DNA of 60,000 nucleotides. It comes from Branchiostoma floridae (lineage: Eukaryota; Chordata; Leptocardii; Amphioxiformes; Branchiostomatidae). The stretch covers positions 7,466,493 through 7,526,492 of the forward strand of contig NC_049992.1 of assembly GCF_000003815.2 (NCBI RefSeq). The letters are read 5' to 3'. Positions 28,951 through 59,182 of the stretch are shown here, piece after piece; the stretch's first letter is position 1; each line of letters begins with the position of its first letter. The translations under genes and the position numbers were made by a program. The notes beneath the pieces are model-generated. The model was not told the DNA's origin. It was given only the letters and a program-made list of their open reading frames with translations, and did not search any database.

Positions 28951-31399
28951 CCATGAGGTCAACATACCGTTTATTGCAAACTAAAGATGTGCCAGGCATG
29001 GAGCACAAACAAGTCCCCAGCCCCCCTAATGGCAGTGTTTCCAGGATAGCAAGGCCTAGCTGCACTTCATTCATACATGTACATGTACATACAGCACAAA
29101 ACAAGACTTAGTGGTACAGTAGGAGGCAAAAATACACAACAGGGCTGCTGGGTGTTGCCAATACAAGTATGAACGCACACTAGAAAGAAGGTCAATAAAT
29201 GCAGTAGAACAGACAGGTAAATGATGAACTCTTTCCTTCCTGACTTCAGTAGACAATACATACAATATTAATCAGGTTCACCAAGGTACCCCTTCAAGTT
29301 GTATTTAGCTAAGCTAAAATTTCAGTAGTCAAATGGGTAGGACAGTGAAAACTTCACAATTTCTATGTTGGAATTAGACAATGACAGAAGGAAAACCAGT
29401 TTAACCTAATGTCAAAAACTGCTTACAACAATGGCAGCATAGGAACAAAAAGTGACAGGATAGGAAAAAATTGTTTTAAAAGCATGGACCAAGTACTAAT
29501 GAGCATACCATAACTAGTCATAATTTTGACACTTATCTAGGTTACACTTGGTTTGTAAATCGTCAGGGTACTACTATCTGGGCTACACATACTTACAAAC
29601 AGAAGACCAACAAAACATTTGGTACAAGATTCAGAGACGTGAACAGGCAAAATATCATACTGAACAATACAACACTGAAATGTGCTGGTCAGGGCCTAAG
29701 CTATACTGTGTGTCCATCATACCCTAACGTACAGGAACGAAGAAAACACTTTGCCTCCAAATAACATACATAGTGAATTGCACTAAGGATGTTCACCCCA
29801 CCACAGCCTGTTAAAATCATACAAATGTACTAGTCCAAGTAGTAACATTGTTGTATACCTAATATGCACAGCATAAGTCAAGCCTCCAACAATCAAAAAA
29901 TTACCTAAAACAAATAAAATCATACCTACATCTTTTCACAAATACCATGCAACAAGGACCCCTTTGAATATATACCCATATTACACATAAGATACCATGT
30001 TGAAATTCGGAGCAGACACTACCACAGGCCTCTGTACAAAAATGGACACAAATTATTAATGGCAAATATCACATATTGTTACAAGTTTACAAGTGGCCAT
30101 ACATATCTATCTTACAGTCATTTCTTTCTCCTGTACCTAAAATCTACAGTAAAACCAAACTCTGTTGGTGAACAACACAAAATGGACTAAAACCTTGGTT
30201 TCAAATGACCACACCGATTTTAATGAATTGGTTTTGGAAACACAGTTTCATACTTGTACATATACAAGTAGACTCAAGTTTTTCTATGTTCTTCAATTTT
30301 CATTTGCTCTCTAGTCTAAAAACCAAAGAATTGAATCAGTGTGGTCTAAGTCAGATTTCACTTTGCATCAAAACTAAAGTTTAGTCCCTTACCTAACAAC
30401 AAATTGCAGCAAGTCAAATTTGATCCATGTACATCTATCGTAACCACCCTGGTGTGCATAGTACCAATACTATACATACAGTCATACATGTACGGTTAAA
30501 AACAGAAATATACTGTGTCCACCTCTCCACCACATTTTAGACCCTTTATATTTTTACATACATATCTTGAAAAAGGTGCAACACTTTTTTCTAGCTACAC
30601 ACAACTTGCTTAAAATACAGTCTGGCCTCTTTCAATTAAGATATTATACATTATGCACCTATTAACGTTACTATGTATTGTTACAAGATACACAAAAACC
30701 ATCATAATCTCAGACATGTAACTGTTGTCACAATAACGACAACAAAATTATTTTCATTGGTTTTAAATTTACATCCTCAATATTCTTTCTCTCATGCAGA
30801 CTTCATCACAGCAATTTTATCTAAATCATTCTCTCAACTTTCGACATTTTGGAAAGGCACGGAATCGATGTGCCTTTTATTCTGATTCGGGAAAATATAC
30901 AATTTTCTCCATGTATGCAACTCGCAAGCTTTCAGGTGTGTGAAAACACAAGTAAAACTTCATTTCTCAAGTTGAACGGAGAGTCAACTTTGATCCCTTT
31001 TACAAAGTGAAGTTTACTTCTTCGGAGTAAAATGGCTGAAAAGTTAGCTCCACCCTGGAGTAAAAGGAAACATTAACCCTGTAACTGCAGGCTTCCGCTG
31101 TAACCTTTGCAAATCCAGGTACAGAGATAAGCCCACTGCAGTGGAGGGGTTAAATAAAAACTACATGTACATGTAAACCTTAAGAGATATGAAATCCCTT
31201 TAACAATCGTGACATCTTTCGTAGCATCTTTTCATATTAAAAACAGATTTCTGTTTGCTTGCTCGACCAATTACAACCACAGGAATTTTGTGATCCAGTA
31301 AACACTTGTGATCCTTCTTGCTCAACTCGAGTACGTCAGCAGCCAAACTCCAGTACGTCAGCAGGTTGACCTTTGCCCCTACGTGTCAGAGTTCAGAGG
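28950..31399 (-). other. TNK2: Probable long 3' UTR of TNK2-like gene
   Basis: The 2.4 kb after the stop at 31400 has no coding frame and no splice-like exon. On the minus strand AATAAA is at 28975-28970, followed by a T-run (plus-strand A-run 28908-28920), a plausible poly(A) site. No repeats were recognised. Confidence 0.45.
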
Positions 31400-47320
<15,921 letters not shown>

Positions 47321-47874
47321 GAAATATTCATGAGTCACACATAAAAGATATGTCTGGAAGAAAGCATAACACTATGACGGTATGACCTCATATCTTCAAT
47401 CTTAGATTTGAAGTTGAAGGATAGATGAAGTGCTCTCTATATTGGTCAATGTAAACAGCACAATGTAATCCACAACATACAGACAGCAGGGTTCAAGGCC
47501 ACAAGCAGACCAAGAAAGACCTAGATTACAGGTACGTAAGAGACACTGCCCTTACGTGCATCCCAGCCCTCAGGGTGTCTAAACTCCCCGCCGATCAACA
47601 ATCGTAACTCTCCGCAACCTCACAACGAAAACAAGCAGAGGAACAGCGCGTGTACGTGAGTTAGTGCGTTGCTCGGCGGCTAGTAGACACAACAGAAGGT
47701 CTGGGACACTTGTGAGTCGCCTCACGTTCCCAGCTTTGCATTATCATACTGATCTTGACAGGCCCGCCCACGCTTTTTGCCTCAGAGGGACTCCAGGTTG
47801 GATAGACTGGCTTAAATCACAGGCTGAAGACACTGGGAAAACGCACCTATGTTACACAGCTGATTTCACATATT

Positions 47875-48045
47875 AAATCTCCAAGCAGATCTATCAGTCG
47901 CATCGCAGTACTGTAAGTTTGCGGTAGCGCCATTGACTGCAATCTCATACTACAATGTATTATTATGGAAAAATGTTTGCGGTGGTTTTAAGTTCGCAGT
48001 AAAGTGGTCACTGCGAAAACCGCGAACATTTCTGCATTTACAGTA
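47875..48045. mobile_element. MITE-like element, family 5, next to a TCTCCAAGCAGAT end
   Basis: TACTGTAAGTTTGCGGTAGC (47909) and GAACATTTCTGCATTTACAG (ending ~48045) bound GGTGGTTTTAAGTTCGCAGT. The preceding AATCTCCAAGCAGATC is the end of the element family seen complete at 52861, suggesting nesting. Confidence 0.7.
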
Positions 48046-51000
48046 CCCAAACCAGTATTTATAGGCTAACGGATACTGGTTGGCCCTTTGGATACTGCCT
48101 TGCAACGGATGGATTTGCTTGGAGACTAGACTCTAGAAGACTATGGCAGACTGTCATACGATGACGTTAACAACAAGAAAATCAAAGATGGCAAACTTCA
48201 CCCTATTGCCTTACAAACCTACCATGTCTACAAATTGGCATACTGGGAGAAAGAGAAAACACTCCTGAACTGTTAGACTATCATGCAGTCTATCTCTGTT
48301 ACACTTACTGCTACTCAATCAATGATGGCAGACTTCACCCCTTTACTAATACCACGTAACAGTTAAGTGTTGTGTACCTACAAAACTAAGGGAAAGTCAA
48401 AATTGCTTGAAGGAAGTCAAGAACACAGACAGAAGACCTTGAAAAACCATGCTGTGTAATTATGGCATTATCTAAGCATGACCTTATGTTTAACTTTAGA
48501 TTACATCATACAAAGAGTCTATGCAGTTACTATTCAAAACACTGTCTCTTCTTACCCAGAATGAACAGCTATAAAAACACATCTGCCCCCTCCTAGGATC
48601 CTGCAAAACCAATACTCACAAAACATGGCAAAACTAATGAAAAACCCTTTTCTACTTTACCGTACAACCGTACAAAAACTACTGCAAGGAACAATGCTTG
48701 ACCTTCACGGTCTCAAGGTCATACCCATGGTCCATCTAGTCTTGCAGCTGCCTGCCGCCAGACAAAAGTCTTAAGATTTCCCACGCACCTTTGTTAAGAA
48801 GCAAGGTGGCGTCTTGACAGGTCTAAAGAGTCCCCTTCTAATTCCTTTGAGTGAACGTTTCCTAGTCAGGCTACAGCAAGTAAATTTTATGGATGACATC
48901 CATATATACACTGACTTTTGTCTGATTTCACGAAAAAATTAGATGTTTTGTTCTCTACACTGTCTACAGCAATGGTGAAAAAAATGAAAATGGGAAAATA
49001 AGTTGTAAAAATTTATCTGTTCTATTGCACATTTTGTCCCAGATGCAGTGACACTAATTTGGCCCAATCTGCACAGTTTTTACCGATATCTATGAACATT
49101 TCTGCATTTACAGTACACACATCACTTGTTGGTTGTGATACAATGTTTTATAGCATCTTTTTTTCCTTTTCTGCTCACACATTTATAGTAAATTATACTT
49201 GGAACATACAAAAGATGTCATACATAAAATTGACTTCCTATGGCCTAACCTTCTCTCCTGGGTTTCCCCCAGGCAGGGTCACTAGAGGTCACAGAGTCAC
49301 TTTTATCACTGCTGACACCAGCTGACACAGGTGATTAATAGCCAGTGTCACACAACAGTTTAACCAAGATTTTAACATGACTACAAAGACAGCAGGCCCT
49401 GTGGGCTGGCTGCCCCTCCCCATTTTGCTTAGTGCAACACTTGTCAATACTATGAAGAAATTTCTAGAAACATTTCCCAGAAAAGTACCAGTCTGAAATG
49501 AGTGAAATCACTATCAACGTATTTTGGGGGACATTCCAAAAATTTTGTTTCCAAAAGTCTTGAAACTTACCAAGGGAAAATTCTCTTTGAGCACTAATGA
49601 GCAAGTCATGTGTAGTTATAGTATGACATAATTTATAAGACTTATGAGTTAGGACTACGCCGTTCTTTTATAGTGCTGTCAGTTTAGCAATCTAAATAAC
49701 AAAGCAGTAAATGAAGTCATTTCCTGAACTTAAAAGCCTAGCTTTGTTTTACTCAAGGTACAAGTATATACATATTAAACATTACATAAAATATATGATT
49801 CCTGTGGATATTTTCAAATGACATCCACTGATATCAACTACTAGTATTGTAACTGGCTACTATTATTCCTGACAAGATTGCGGTCTTCGCAGTCAACTCT
49901 TCACAGTGAACTTACAACCACCAGTGTTTTCATTATCCGCAGGTTGGGGCAATACGGAATACCCTGTGTTATATTATACATATATGCTGTTGTATATATT
50001 GGAATACATATATAAACCAAACCTTCTTGTCCCTTCAAAGAGTACCTAAAACAGAGTTTAATTCTACTTTCAAATCAATCCCCCATATTGTCTAATTGAA
50101 AAGCAAGTGAGTGAGTTCTATACCAACACATACCTTATACCATGAAGAACGTTTCTCTGACACCGTCGTCATCCTTCAAGCAACTAAAACTAGTTCCAGT
50201 CCTTTGTCTTAGTCCCTTCTGCTTCTAAGATCACCTGATAGTGACTTAACATACCCAAACTAAATGCTCCAACCACTACCAGTCCACCCACCACCTATAC
50301 TTCCTGTAAGAAGAGAGGAAGAACGCACCTTACGTAGTACTAGTAGTGACCCCCCCCCCCCCCCCCACGCTTTGCCACTTACCACATATGGTTCTTCCCC
50401 TCGGGCACTTCCTGCCAGGTAACACTTTGTAAATCAGCCAACAACTTTTCTTTTTTTCTTCTTTACTACAACCTTACAAGAATAGCTGCTGATTGTAGGG
50501 CTTTTGGAAGTTACCATGGAGCAAGGTTTAGAATTTTGAGTATGACGCATGATGATGTGTCATTCAAGAAAATTCCAGCTAGGAAGGAAGAAACTTCCTG
50601 TAAGACTGACTGTTCCGATCTCGATCACGTCAGGTTTGGAATTCCTGCTACTTGTCGCCCACTTGCCCGCCGGAATGGTGACTTGCAATTCCAGGGATTT
50701 CTTTTGTGCCGATCCAAATGCCAGGAAAATAATTGAGCTAATGACTGTCTCATATAAACCAGAAATCGACAGTGACAAGACTTAGTCCATGTCTCCCGAT
50801 TTTACTTTGGATTGTACCAAGTACCCAACAATGTAGGGGGGACCAGTAAACAAAGATAAAAGGTGACTTATAAGTGTCAAGAAAATTAAAGCAATGACAT
50901 TTAAGGTAGACCAGAGATCGAAACATTGTCCAGTCTTCTGGTGGTGCCTTGGAACGAACCATTGTTCACTACAACATAGGGGTTTCCAGTAAAACATGGA

Positions 51001-51840
51001 AGTCACTGAGTAAACTAAACTTCTGTTCTGTATTGTAATGCTTTTATAGCTCACTTACAGAACCATATTTACAAAGTATGGGGGTCATTATGTAATGCTT
51101 ACAATACTTACATACTGAAAAACAAGAAACTACATCTTAATTCATATACTATATAAATCTTTTTTCTTTCTAAAAATGACTTTAGACCCATACTTTTACA
51201 TTCTATGTTTCTGTTTATTTTTTTCTTCATTTTCCTAATCCTGTCTACATTGTGTGATGTTAACCAGTCACATTATTTATCTTGGCCTGACCTTTCACCC
51301 TAGGTCAGGTCACGGTGAGGTCATCACCATGGCTTTTGTAAGAAGTGACTGTAGTTCAGCCTTGTCATTTGTCCTTTCATCCCATCTGGCTTTAAAACAC
51401 TATATGTATGGGGACTCCTGTCAGCTTTTACTTTCCTACAAAAATCGAAACAAAATTTCTCACTAAAAAGTTGCTTCTCTGAGTATGAGGGACTGAGGCC
51501 TCATCCCTGCCGAAATGTTTTGGCACTACTCTTAAAGTTAAGCGTCATTGATAATACCAATGCCAAATGCAGAGATACAAACCAAGTAGGTTATAGAGCT
51601 CATATACATGTATCGTCCTTGTTCAAACTCAGCAAAGTTGAATGTGTTGACAAATATTCTTCAAATGAATTTAACACAGGAAAATAATGGCTCTGGAAAA
51701 ATTATTGAAAACGCTTCTTAATGTTCGCATAAAAATAATTTGCGACCATCCTTGACTAAAAACCTATCAAACAGCACCTTATAAAATAGAAAAATGATTT
51801 GCATCCTTTTAAATGAATGAATCTAACTAGAGTTCGGGGA
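48046..51840. other. No gene seen; probable TNK2 first intron or upstream DNA
   Basis: No exon for the ACK1 SAM-like domain was found on the minus strand. A C-run lies at 50351-50367 and a family 5 MITE end at 49088-49113. Confidence 0.5.
50351..50367. repeat. Poly-C tract
   Basis: Uninterrupted C-run of about 16-17 bases, G-run on the minus strand. Confidence 0.9.
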
Positions 51841-51844
51841 CCTC

Positions 51845-52625
51845 ATACCTCCATGAAATATTTATTGCTTTTTTGTGGATGGTAGGTATGTTTATAGTCG
51901 GTTGTATTTGAGAGTAATGGTTATATAATATAAATGTTATGGGAAAGTAGTGGTGTATTTATTTAATGACACAGAGGATGTCCATCTGATTAGTAATTAT
52001 CAAAATGTGACACTTAATTGTGTAATGTGCGTTTAAGAGGTCGACGGCATATGGTAGCGTGGTGTTCCTTAAGCTTGACGTTTGGCATTTAAAATGTCTA
52101 AGGTTGTCAGCATTATTGAGGTTCGACTATGTGCCTCAGTGCGGTGTGGTGGGAGGAAGTTGGGAAACTCAGAAAGAAGAAGGGATGTGGCCAACTTTAG
52201 TCAGATGGTGATTTGATTTTCCACCAATATGTCATAACATCAGCTGTTCACACGGTACAAAAACGAGATGCACACTTTCCTCCGACAGCCCTACACCAAC
52301 TGTAAGTTGAATACTTGGCGCCAACCCCGTCTGCTAACAGCTGTCACCTCACCATCTGCTTGGAGCTAAGCCCATTAACAAACACATAAAGCACGATGCC
52401 TGTACCAATATATCTCAAATATAGGGGTGATTTCTGATATTATTACATCGATTATAACGACAGATACGGCTCCCAAAATCTCATTGATTCGAGCTTTCAT
52501 CACACCCCACCAACACAACAAGTATGAAACCAATCCATTCAGCCGTTCTTGAGTAATCATCTACACAGACAGAGACACATAACAGAAAATATAACCTCCA
52601 TTCCATGACATTTCATGGAGGTAAT
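51845..52625. mobile_element. ~780-bp dispersed element with inverted ends
   Basis: Left end TACCTCCATGAAAT and right end ATTTCATGGAGGTA are perfect inverted repeats. Near the right end CCATTCAGCCGTTCTTGAGT and ACACAGACAGAGACACATAA resemble the 3' tails of many metazoan dispersed repeats. No coding frame. Confidence 0.7.
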
Positions 52626-52860
52626 TACATTCACAAATTCACCTTCACCCTATACTATTAGGTGGGGATTTGTCACTTTCTTTTATCACTAATTCATTAA
52701 CAGGGTGGAGCCAATGGGAGCCAATCACCCCCTTGAGAGATAATTAAATCAACAAGTAGGCTAAACTTGATGTACCAGCTAAGTGGTGATCCGTCTGACG
52801 AAGGACAGACCTTTCTGGAAACTCACAGGTTAGGTTAGGACTTTAGTACATGTACTATAA

Positions 52861-53031
52861 TCTCCAAGCAGATCCTATGGTAGCTAAGATAGTATCAAAA
52901 GCTGGCAGAGGAGTGAAGCCGGCCTGGGAGTGTGTATGCGACCGGTGCCCGTTTGACTCCCTTTGGCCAGCTATACTCCTTGGCCAGCTTTGATACTATC
53001 TTAAGTTATGGCACTGTAGGATCTGCTTGGA
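52861..53031. mobile_element. MITE-like element, family 6 (TCTCCAAGCAGATCCTA)
   Basis: TCCAAGCAGATCCTA at the left mirrors TAGGATCTGCTTGGA at the right; subterminal AAGATAGTATCAAAAGCTGG mirrors CCAGCTTTGATACTATCTTA. It forms a long hairpin. Confidence 0.9.
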
Positions 53032-53144
53032 AATTACATGTAATACAGAATAATTTACAGTCCTGTGGACTTATTTACCTTTACAGTGATTTTGATATGC
53101 GTTAGAAGAGAAAGGGGGTTTTCACAGCTATTAAAATTTGCTGT

Positions 53145-53310
53145 TGAAATTCCAAAATGCAATTACTCCAGCCAACTGGATATCATTTGGGAAACGGTCA
53201 GTGACACTGACTGAGAAAGATAGTGGATGCTATCTAAAATGTCCAAAATCATATCCAGTTGCTTGAGTAACTGCTTTTTGGCGTATCCTATCACCTGGAT
53301 GTTTAATCTT
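53145..53310. mobile_element. MITE-like element, family 4 (best copy)
   Basis: AAATGCAATTACTCCAGCCA and ACTGGATATCATTTGG at the left mirror AAAATCATATCCAGTTGCTT and GAGTAACTGCTTTTTGGCGT at the right. Confidence 0.75.
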
Positions 53311-53419
53311 CATTCACATATGCTGTTGAAATGATTTAGAGGTACAGACCTTTCAATTCAAAACTCACACACCAACTCAAAGTAGTAGCCTTCAGATATT
53401 TGTTAGCCTTGGCTTTATA

Positions 53420-55860
53420 AGAAGAAATAGAACTTTTATTGCGCAACAATCGTACATGGTACAATGTATGGCAAAAAAAAGGAAGAAACAAACTTATCAC
53501 CCTAATTACTAAAACAAGTATTAAACATGGTACATTTGCAGATTATGAATATAGAATGAAATTTGACATCCTAATTTCTAGAACAATAAGAGCTAGCAAA
53601 AAATGAAATGAAATAGAAAAGTAAGTAGCCATAAAATTGACTTTAGAAAGCCTTGAAATTGAAATTATATATTATTCTGTTGATTCAAGACTTCAAGCTC
53701 TGATTAATCATATTTTTTCCTATCCTAGACCTAGAAACAAGTAATTATGCTGGAATGGCCAAACTGTTGTCAAGGTCTACAGTTGAACCCTCCTAAAAAA
53801 TCCTACTCAGTTCCTCCCGTATTTCCTCTCCCGATCTTTGGAATTTTAAACAAGTTGGTTAAAGGAAGGAAACACATTCCGTTCTTGTTTCCCAACCTAC
53901 AAAATATTCTGGCCACTACTGTCTGGGAAGTTGTTTAATGTTTGTAGGTTTTAGACTCTTATCTTATCTTTCAAAGATATGAGGAAACATTTCCAGGATA
54001 AAAATGGTTTGGGGGTTTATGTACTGTAAGATGGAAAACTTTGTTTGAATTGTTAATTAGCTAGTCAATATACGCATTGGTATGAAAAATATACACTTTG
54101 CTGACATGAAACACTTCCAGTTTTTTTCTCTTCAAAATCGACCTCCAAATGAAATTTTTTTTTATTTTTTATAACTCACCCAATTCCAATTATGATCTGT
54201 TGTACCTTGCCTTTCTTTGTATATTATTTTGGATGGATTCATCTGAAATGGTTTTCAATGTTCTAGTTCAGGCAAAATTATTATATCATAACTAATAGAA
54301 GAAAAAACACCTTTTCTAGTATAAGTCAGATATTCAAATTTGAAGCGATATTGTTTTACACTTTTGGAAATTTACAAAATGACTTTGCAAACTCAAATCA
54401 GCCAGTGTTTGTAGGGATTTCACAGACAAGAAACAAAACACAAAGAGACCATTCCAGGAAGCCCTGTACACACAGAGAAAGAGTCCTGTGTTACTAAGTT
54501 TAGCCTGGGTTACCTGGTAGACTGACTCCTGTGGGATAGAGACAAACAATGGTCTACTCTTTTGCCATGGAGTCTGGCCACAGAAACACTGGGACTCCAA
54601 GGGACTGGGACTAACAGGCATTACTGTTACATCATGTTTTCTTATGGAAAAAAAGGGGCAAAAGTCAATCATATGAATTTCAAGGCCACAATTTTAGAAA
54701 CAACTTACTAGATATATACTTACATGTTTTGTACATAGCATATTCTAAGAAAACTAGCTTTATTTTCATATCATAACATTTACTACCACGTGTGAGGCTA
54801 TGGGACCGGTGAGGTGAGGTGTAGACAGCAAATAGAGATATTTTTAAAAAATCTCGATAACCCAAATTTCTGGCTCATTTCCAAAGTAAAAAATTATGAC
54901 CTTGGTTTTTGTTCAAGAAAAAAATGCTAAAATGTACAATCGCAGTTTTACGTTTTGCTGCAATTTCTTTTTGTATCAAATATTCTGAATCTATTTGAGC
55001 AAAATTTCTTTCATGATTATTTTAGGCATAAAATCTTGACATGTATCACTTATTCTTAAATCTATAATTCTTAAATTCATTCTCTCTAAAATATTTGGGC
55101 AGCAAAAGGTATTCAAACAGTCTGGTTTACAATTTCAAAATTTTACTCAAAAATTTTCCTACAAAGTAGTCAAAAACTGCAGGGAAAAACGACACCAAAC
55201 ACTATCATTTGTTTTGGCGCCAACAGCTGTGGATCGCACAATAAGATAATTAACTGATTATGTGCAGATAAAAACACAGAACTAATCAAATGATTTGGTC
55301 AGTAGAAGCAATAACTTGACTATCCAGCAATCAACATTTCCTAACTAACAAATTAAGTGTAGGCATACATGTACATGTAACATACCAAACCAAGCAATTT
55401 TTTTTTTACATTTTTACTGGATCTAGACAAAACTGGTTGAATAAAACAAAATGCAAAACACAATTTTAATTTTCTTTTTTCAATAATAAGTTGAGAATGG
55501 GGCACCCAGACCGGGTTTCACAACACAGCTGGGATTCAAAAAGAAAAGAACCCAATACCTTAAACTCAACAAACCAGGGACTACAACCATATGAACTTAA
55601 GTGCCGGCCTGCGACGTTTTTAGCCACGCTTTTAAAACTACCACTTTGTTTGTTCCTATCAAATAAAATCTGAGCTTCCAGGCAAGAGAAACGCAACAGC
55701 TGTCACAAATTTACACTATGTTTAGCTTTTTTCTCAGTCTGCAAAGCACTGTCACACTCTGGCGGCGTTTTGACACGGACGTCGCAATTTTTCTGACTGT
55801 ATTCCTACCAAAACAAGACAACTACACACAGACAGCTGACGGGATAAGCTGAAGAAGTGA
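53420..55860. other. No gene seen
   Basis: AT-rich. The part at 53425-53480 (AACTTTTATTGCGCAACAAT, CGTACATGGTACAATGTATG) looks like a dispersed SINE-type 3' end. Nothing else recognised. Confidence 0.45.
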
Positions 55861-55866
55861 ACCTAC

Positions 55867-55905
55867 CTTGCAAATAGTGTTCATTCTGCTTTTGTATCGC
55901 CCCAT
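55867..55905 (-). CDS. Candidate alternative first coding exon of TNK2 (very tentative)
   Basis: On the minus strand ATG at 55905-55903 opens 13 codons (MGRYKSRMNTICK) ending at donor AAG|GTAGGT in phase 0, which would join in frame to the exon at 46844. It lacks a SAM domain and has no recognisable homology; the match in phase could be chance. Listed only because the kinase lacks a visible start. Confidence 0.12.
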
Positions 55906-57687
55906 AAGGGATCCAGTTGTGACAGCTTTACAAAATAAAACGGCAAGGCCTGTAGGTATACATGTAGAGTAGTACTCTCTCCCAAGGAAAGTCCTGGCAG
56001 TATTCCATACAAGCGAGCGTTGTCGTGCGTCAGGCCTCTATTGTGCCACCGGATAAACTAACCCTGGGGCTTCCCTGACTAAAATGAAGCCTTCTTCCCA
56101 CCACGGCAAGTTTGTCAATGGGAGATATGGGCACTGGTGTTCCTGATCAATTGGAACATGCATGGGTGAGCGCAGCCTTTGGTGTCACTGAGGGATCCAG
56201 CCATTCAGAGGCATACAGGAAGAGATGCAAATGACCAGGGGAAAAAAAGCCAATGGCAGTCCGGTCTGTGGTCCCCGCCTTCTGGGAGAGTGAATCATCC
56301 GTGGTGTTCACTGGGCACAGGCTTTTCAGAGAAAAGGGAAGTACCATTGTCGCCACAGAGGGAGTTTAGATAGTGGAGGCATTATGTGACCACAAGGGGT
56401 CTGTAATTTTCTCTGGTCTGGGGAAATATCATGGCAGGCACCGATGACTGGACTGGGTTCTGAGAAAGGGAAGGGTTGGGTGGAAAAGTCACCTAGGAGA
56501 GGAAATATTAACGGAAATTAACTTTTCAAGGACTTTTTCTAATTTCTTCTACATTCACTGCTAGATTGAAAAGTCAAGTTATAGTATATACTGTATTTAA
56601 TAGACTTAGTTCGAGGAACTAGAAAATTTCTCTTACTATAATAACTTTGCACTACTTTCCTCACTCCACCTAGGTAGAAATGAGTACTGTACCCGACTTC
56701 AGTTGGGAAGGCAAACAGAAATGGGCTCCGTCTTCTAATACCGTGCCCTAGACATAGTGGATAACAGCCCACTGTCCCAACGGCCTAAAAAAGGCTATGG
56801 GACAACCTTTACCTTTTTACCTATCTCACCTGACAGAAAGCAATTGGTTTTAATATTCAGTCTTAATAAAATTCTCTTATTATTAGACAAGTGATATTGA
56901 CATTCTCTTCTGCATCTATTGTATGTACATACATGTAGATCGCAACACAATCTATAGCGCGACAACCTAGACTCAGTGACTTATAGTATAGTTTAAAAAC
57001 TGATCGTTTGAAGTAACAAAAGAGCTTCCGACGGAGGTCTAAGGTGCACACAGAGAAAGGGACACCCCAAGACCCAAACCAATGCATTAGCTGAGACTAA
57101 CATGGACCTGACCCTACAACTTTTCTCACTTGTATCTGCACTAATGGGGCTCCCATAAAAGCACACCAGAAAGGCCACAACAATGTAGTTTGCTGGTTAT
57201 CAAAGATTTTGAAAAACGTCGAACTGGAAAATTTGAGTCAGAGATTTGGAAGGTCTAACACACACCAAACTTCCTGGAAGGTTTGACCAATTGCTGACAA
57301 CAAATATCCCAAAGATCATGTGCTAATAAGATTATGTGTCCATAACTCTTGTGAGTTTACGTTCAAGAGTGATTGGTCATCAGTATTATCCTGACGAAGG
57401 CGACAGTGGTCCTTGAAAAGTTGATCCATGTGTACTTTTGTGTTGAAAGAAAGTTTAACTTTGTACTAAAAACACACCAAACTGGTACACACAATGTAAG
57501 GAAAAATGTTGAAATTCAATTTAGACTGTTTAGAAGAACAAAGGAAAAATAACTTGCTGAAGCACTGAGTTTCTAGTTCTCTTCCCAGTCCTCTGTTTTT
57601 ATTTTGACCTTGTATTTCCTTTTCGAATTTCAAATATCTGACAAGTAAGAAGCCATAATTGTGTAACAGCCGGAGTAGACAGACAAG

Positions 57688-57895
57688 AGGGTCTGCATGC
57701 TCTTTTTCGTAAGGCGTAGGCGGACCTTTTTAATTTCCCGTTATTCGTAAGGAAGCTATTTTATATTACGTAATTCTTAGTGGGATGAAGCGTAAAGCAT
57801 TGGTAGCCTTCATGAATTTAACGTAAAGCGTAGTCAGCCATCCCAAATTTAGCGTAAATCGTTGTCAGGACCCCCCCCCCCCCCATGCAGACCCT
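57688..57895. mobile_element. MITE-like element, family 7 (AGGGTCTGCATG)
   Basis: AGGGTCTGCATG and CATGCAGACCCT are perfect inverted ends. The interior repeats GCGTAA/CGTAAAGCGTA and contains a 14-base C-run (57870-57884). Confidence 0.85.
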
Positions 57896-58481
57896 AATGA
57901 CAATTGTCAATGTAACTCTTCAAATATTGCTCTAACCTGTCCATAAATATAGAGACCTGTAAAGTCTGCAGCCAGTGCATAATTAGGGACATTCACACAC
58001 TGTTGTTAGAGTCTTACATGACATCATCCTTTGACCTTGTGCATTGTTTGGAGTTAAGGTGTTTGTTTACACTGTCTGAGGAGGAAGAAATGTCACAATG
58101 ACCAGACAAGACAAGACGACCTGAGCCCTATAATCAGTGGACACTAATAATGGACTCCAAGATGGCATTTTGTTACACAAATTTGGAGTATGACAAAAGA
58201 CAGACGTTTCTTCCATTGCCTCAAAATGACATCACCATTTTTCATTTTCTTCTGAATGATTAGTCAAGATTTTTTCATGGCATAGGCCAAAGAACATAAT
58301 ATCATTTTTCTAATGTAGAAAAACAAAATGACTTCAAATTAAAAGTAAAGACCAAGTTGTAGAATAAGACAGGAAGAAGAAATTGACTTGATAATTATAC
58401 ATTAAAATTATATCAGACATATCTACAAACAGATTTCACAGCCATCAACATATATTCTATACACCTGTTTTGTACTTTGTG

Positions 58482-59087
58482 TACCGTATATTCTCGAATA
58501 AAGTACGCACTTTTTTAACTTTTCAAAATTGAAAAGGTACTACAAGTTGTTGCCAAACTTGGGGTGCGTACTTTATTTGAGGTCACTGCACAGAGAAATG
58601 GTAAAAAAGCCTAAAATAAAGCAAGGTGGAGCTACACTTCTAGTAATGTTTCAAAAGATGCACATTGTTGTTGTCTTGTAGTTGTCTAAACATGAAACAA
58701 AGAAATTGTCTAAACATGATTTACATAAGATTGGCATTTGCATACAATCCTTTTGAGTTAGTAACTTTGACTTGTACAACTGGTTTTTCCTGATTTCTTC
58801 TACCAGTTCTCAGTGATTTTCATAATTTGCAGTAGGCAATTCACAAGTTTATAGAGACAATGACAGTGTAAATGCAGGTTATTTCATGCAAACTAACCTG
58901 GGGAAAACATCATAAATTTGAATTTATCCAGTTAAAGGTCTGTTCAAAATTGGTGGAGAAGGGGTGCGTACTTTATTTGAGTTTTTCCATTTTACCTTTC
59001 ATTTCCCAAAGTTCTGTCTAAGACTTGTCCAAAATCAGGGGTGCGTACTTTAATTGGGGTGCGTACTTTATTCGAGAATATACGGTA
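58482..59087. mobile_element. 606-bp TIR element, family 8 (TACCGTATATTCTCGAATAA)
   Basis: TACCGTATATTCTCGAATAA plus AGTACGCAC at the left is perfectly mirrored by GTGCGTACTT and TATTCGAGAATATACGGTA at the right. GGGTGCGTACTTTATTTGAG recurs inside (58562, 58965, 59040), so the element contains internal copies of its own end. Non-coding. Confidence 0.92.
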
Positions 59088-59182
59088 ATAGTTGTTGCCA
59101 TACATTGTACATGGTACAAAAATGTTGTGCAATAAATTCTCTATATTTTGGATACTTTTATTACAATACAAGTGACTCAAAC

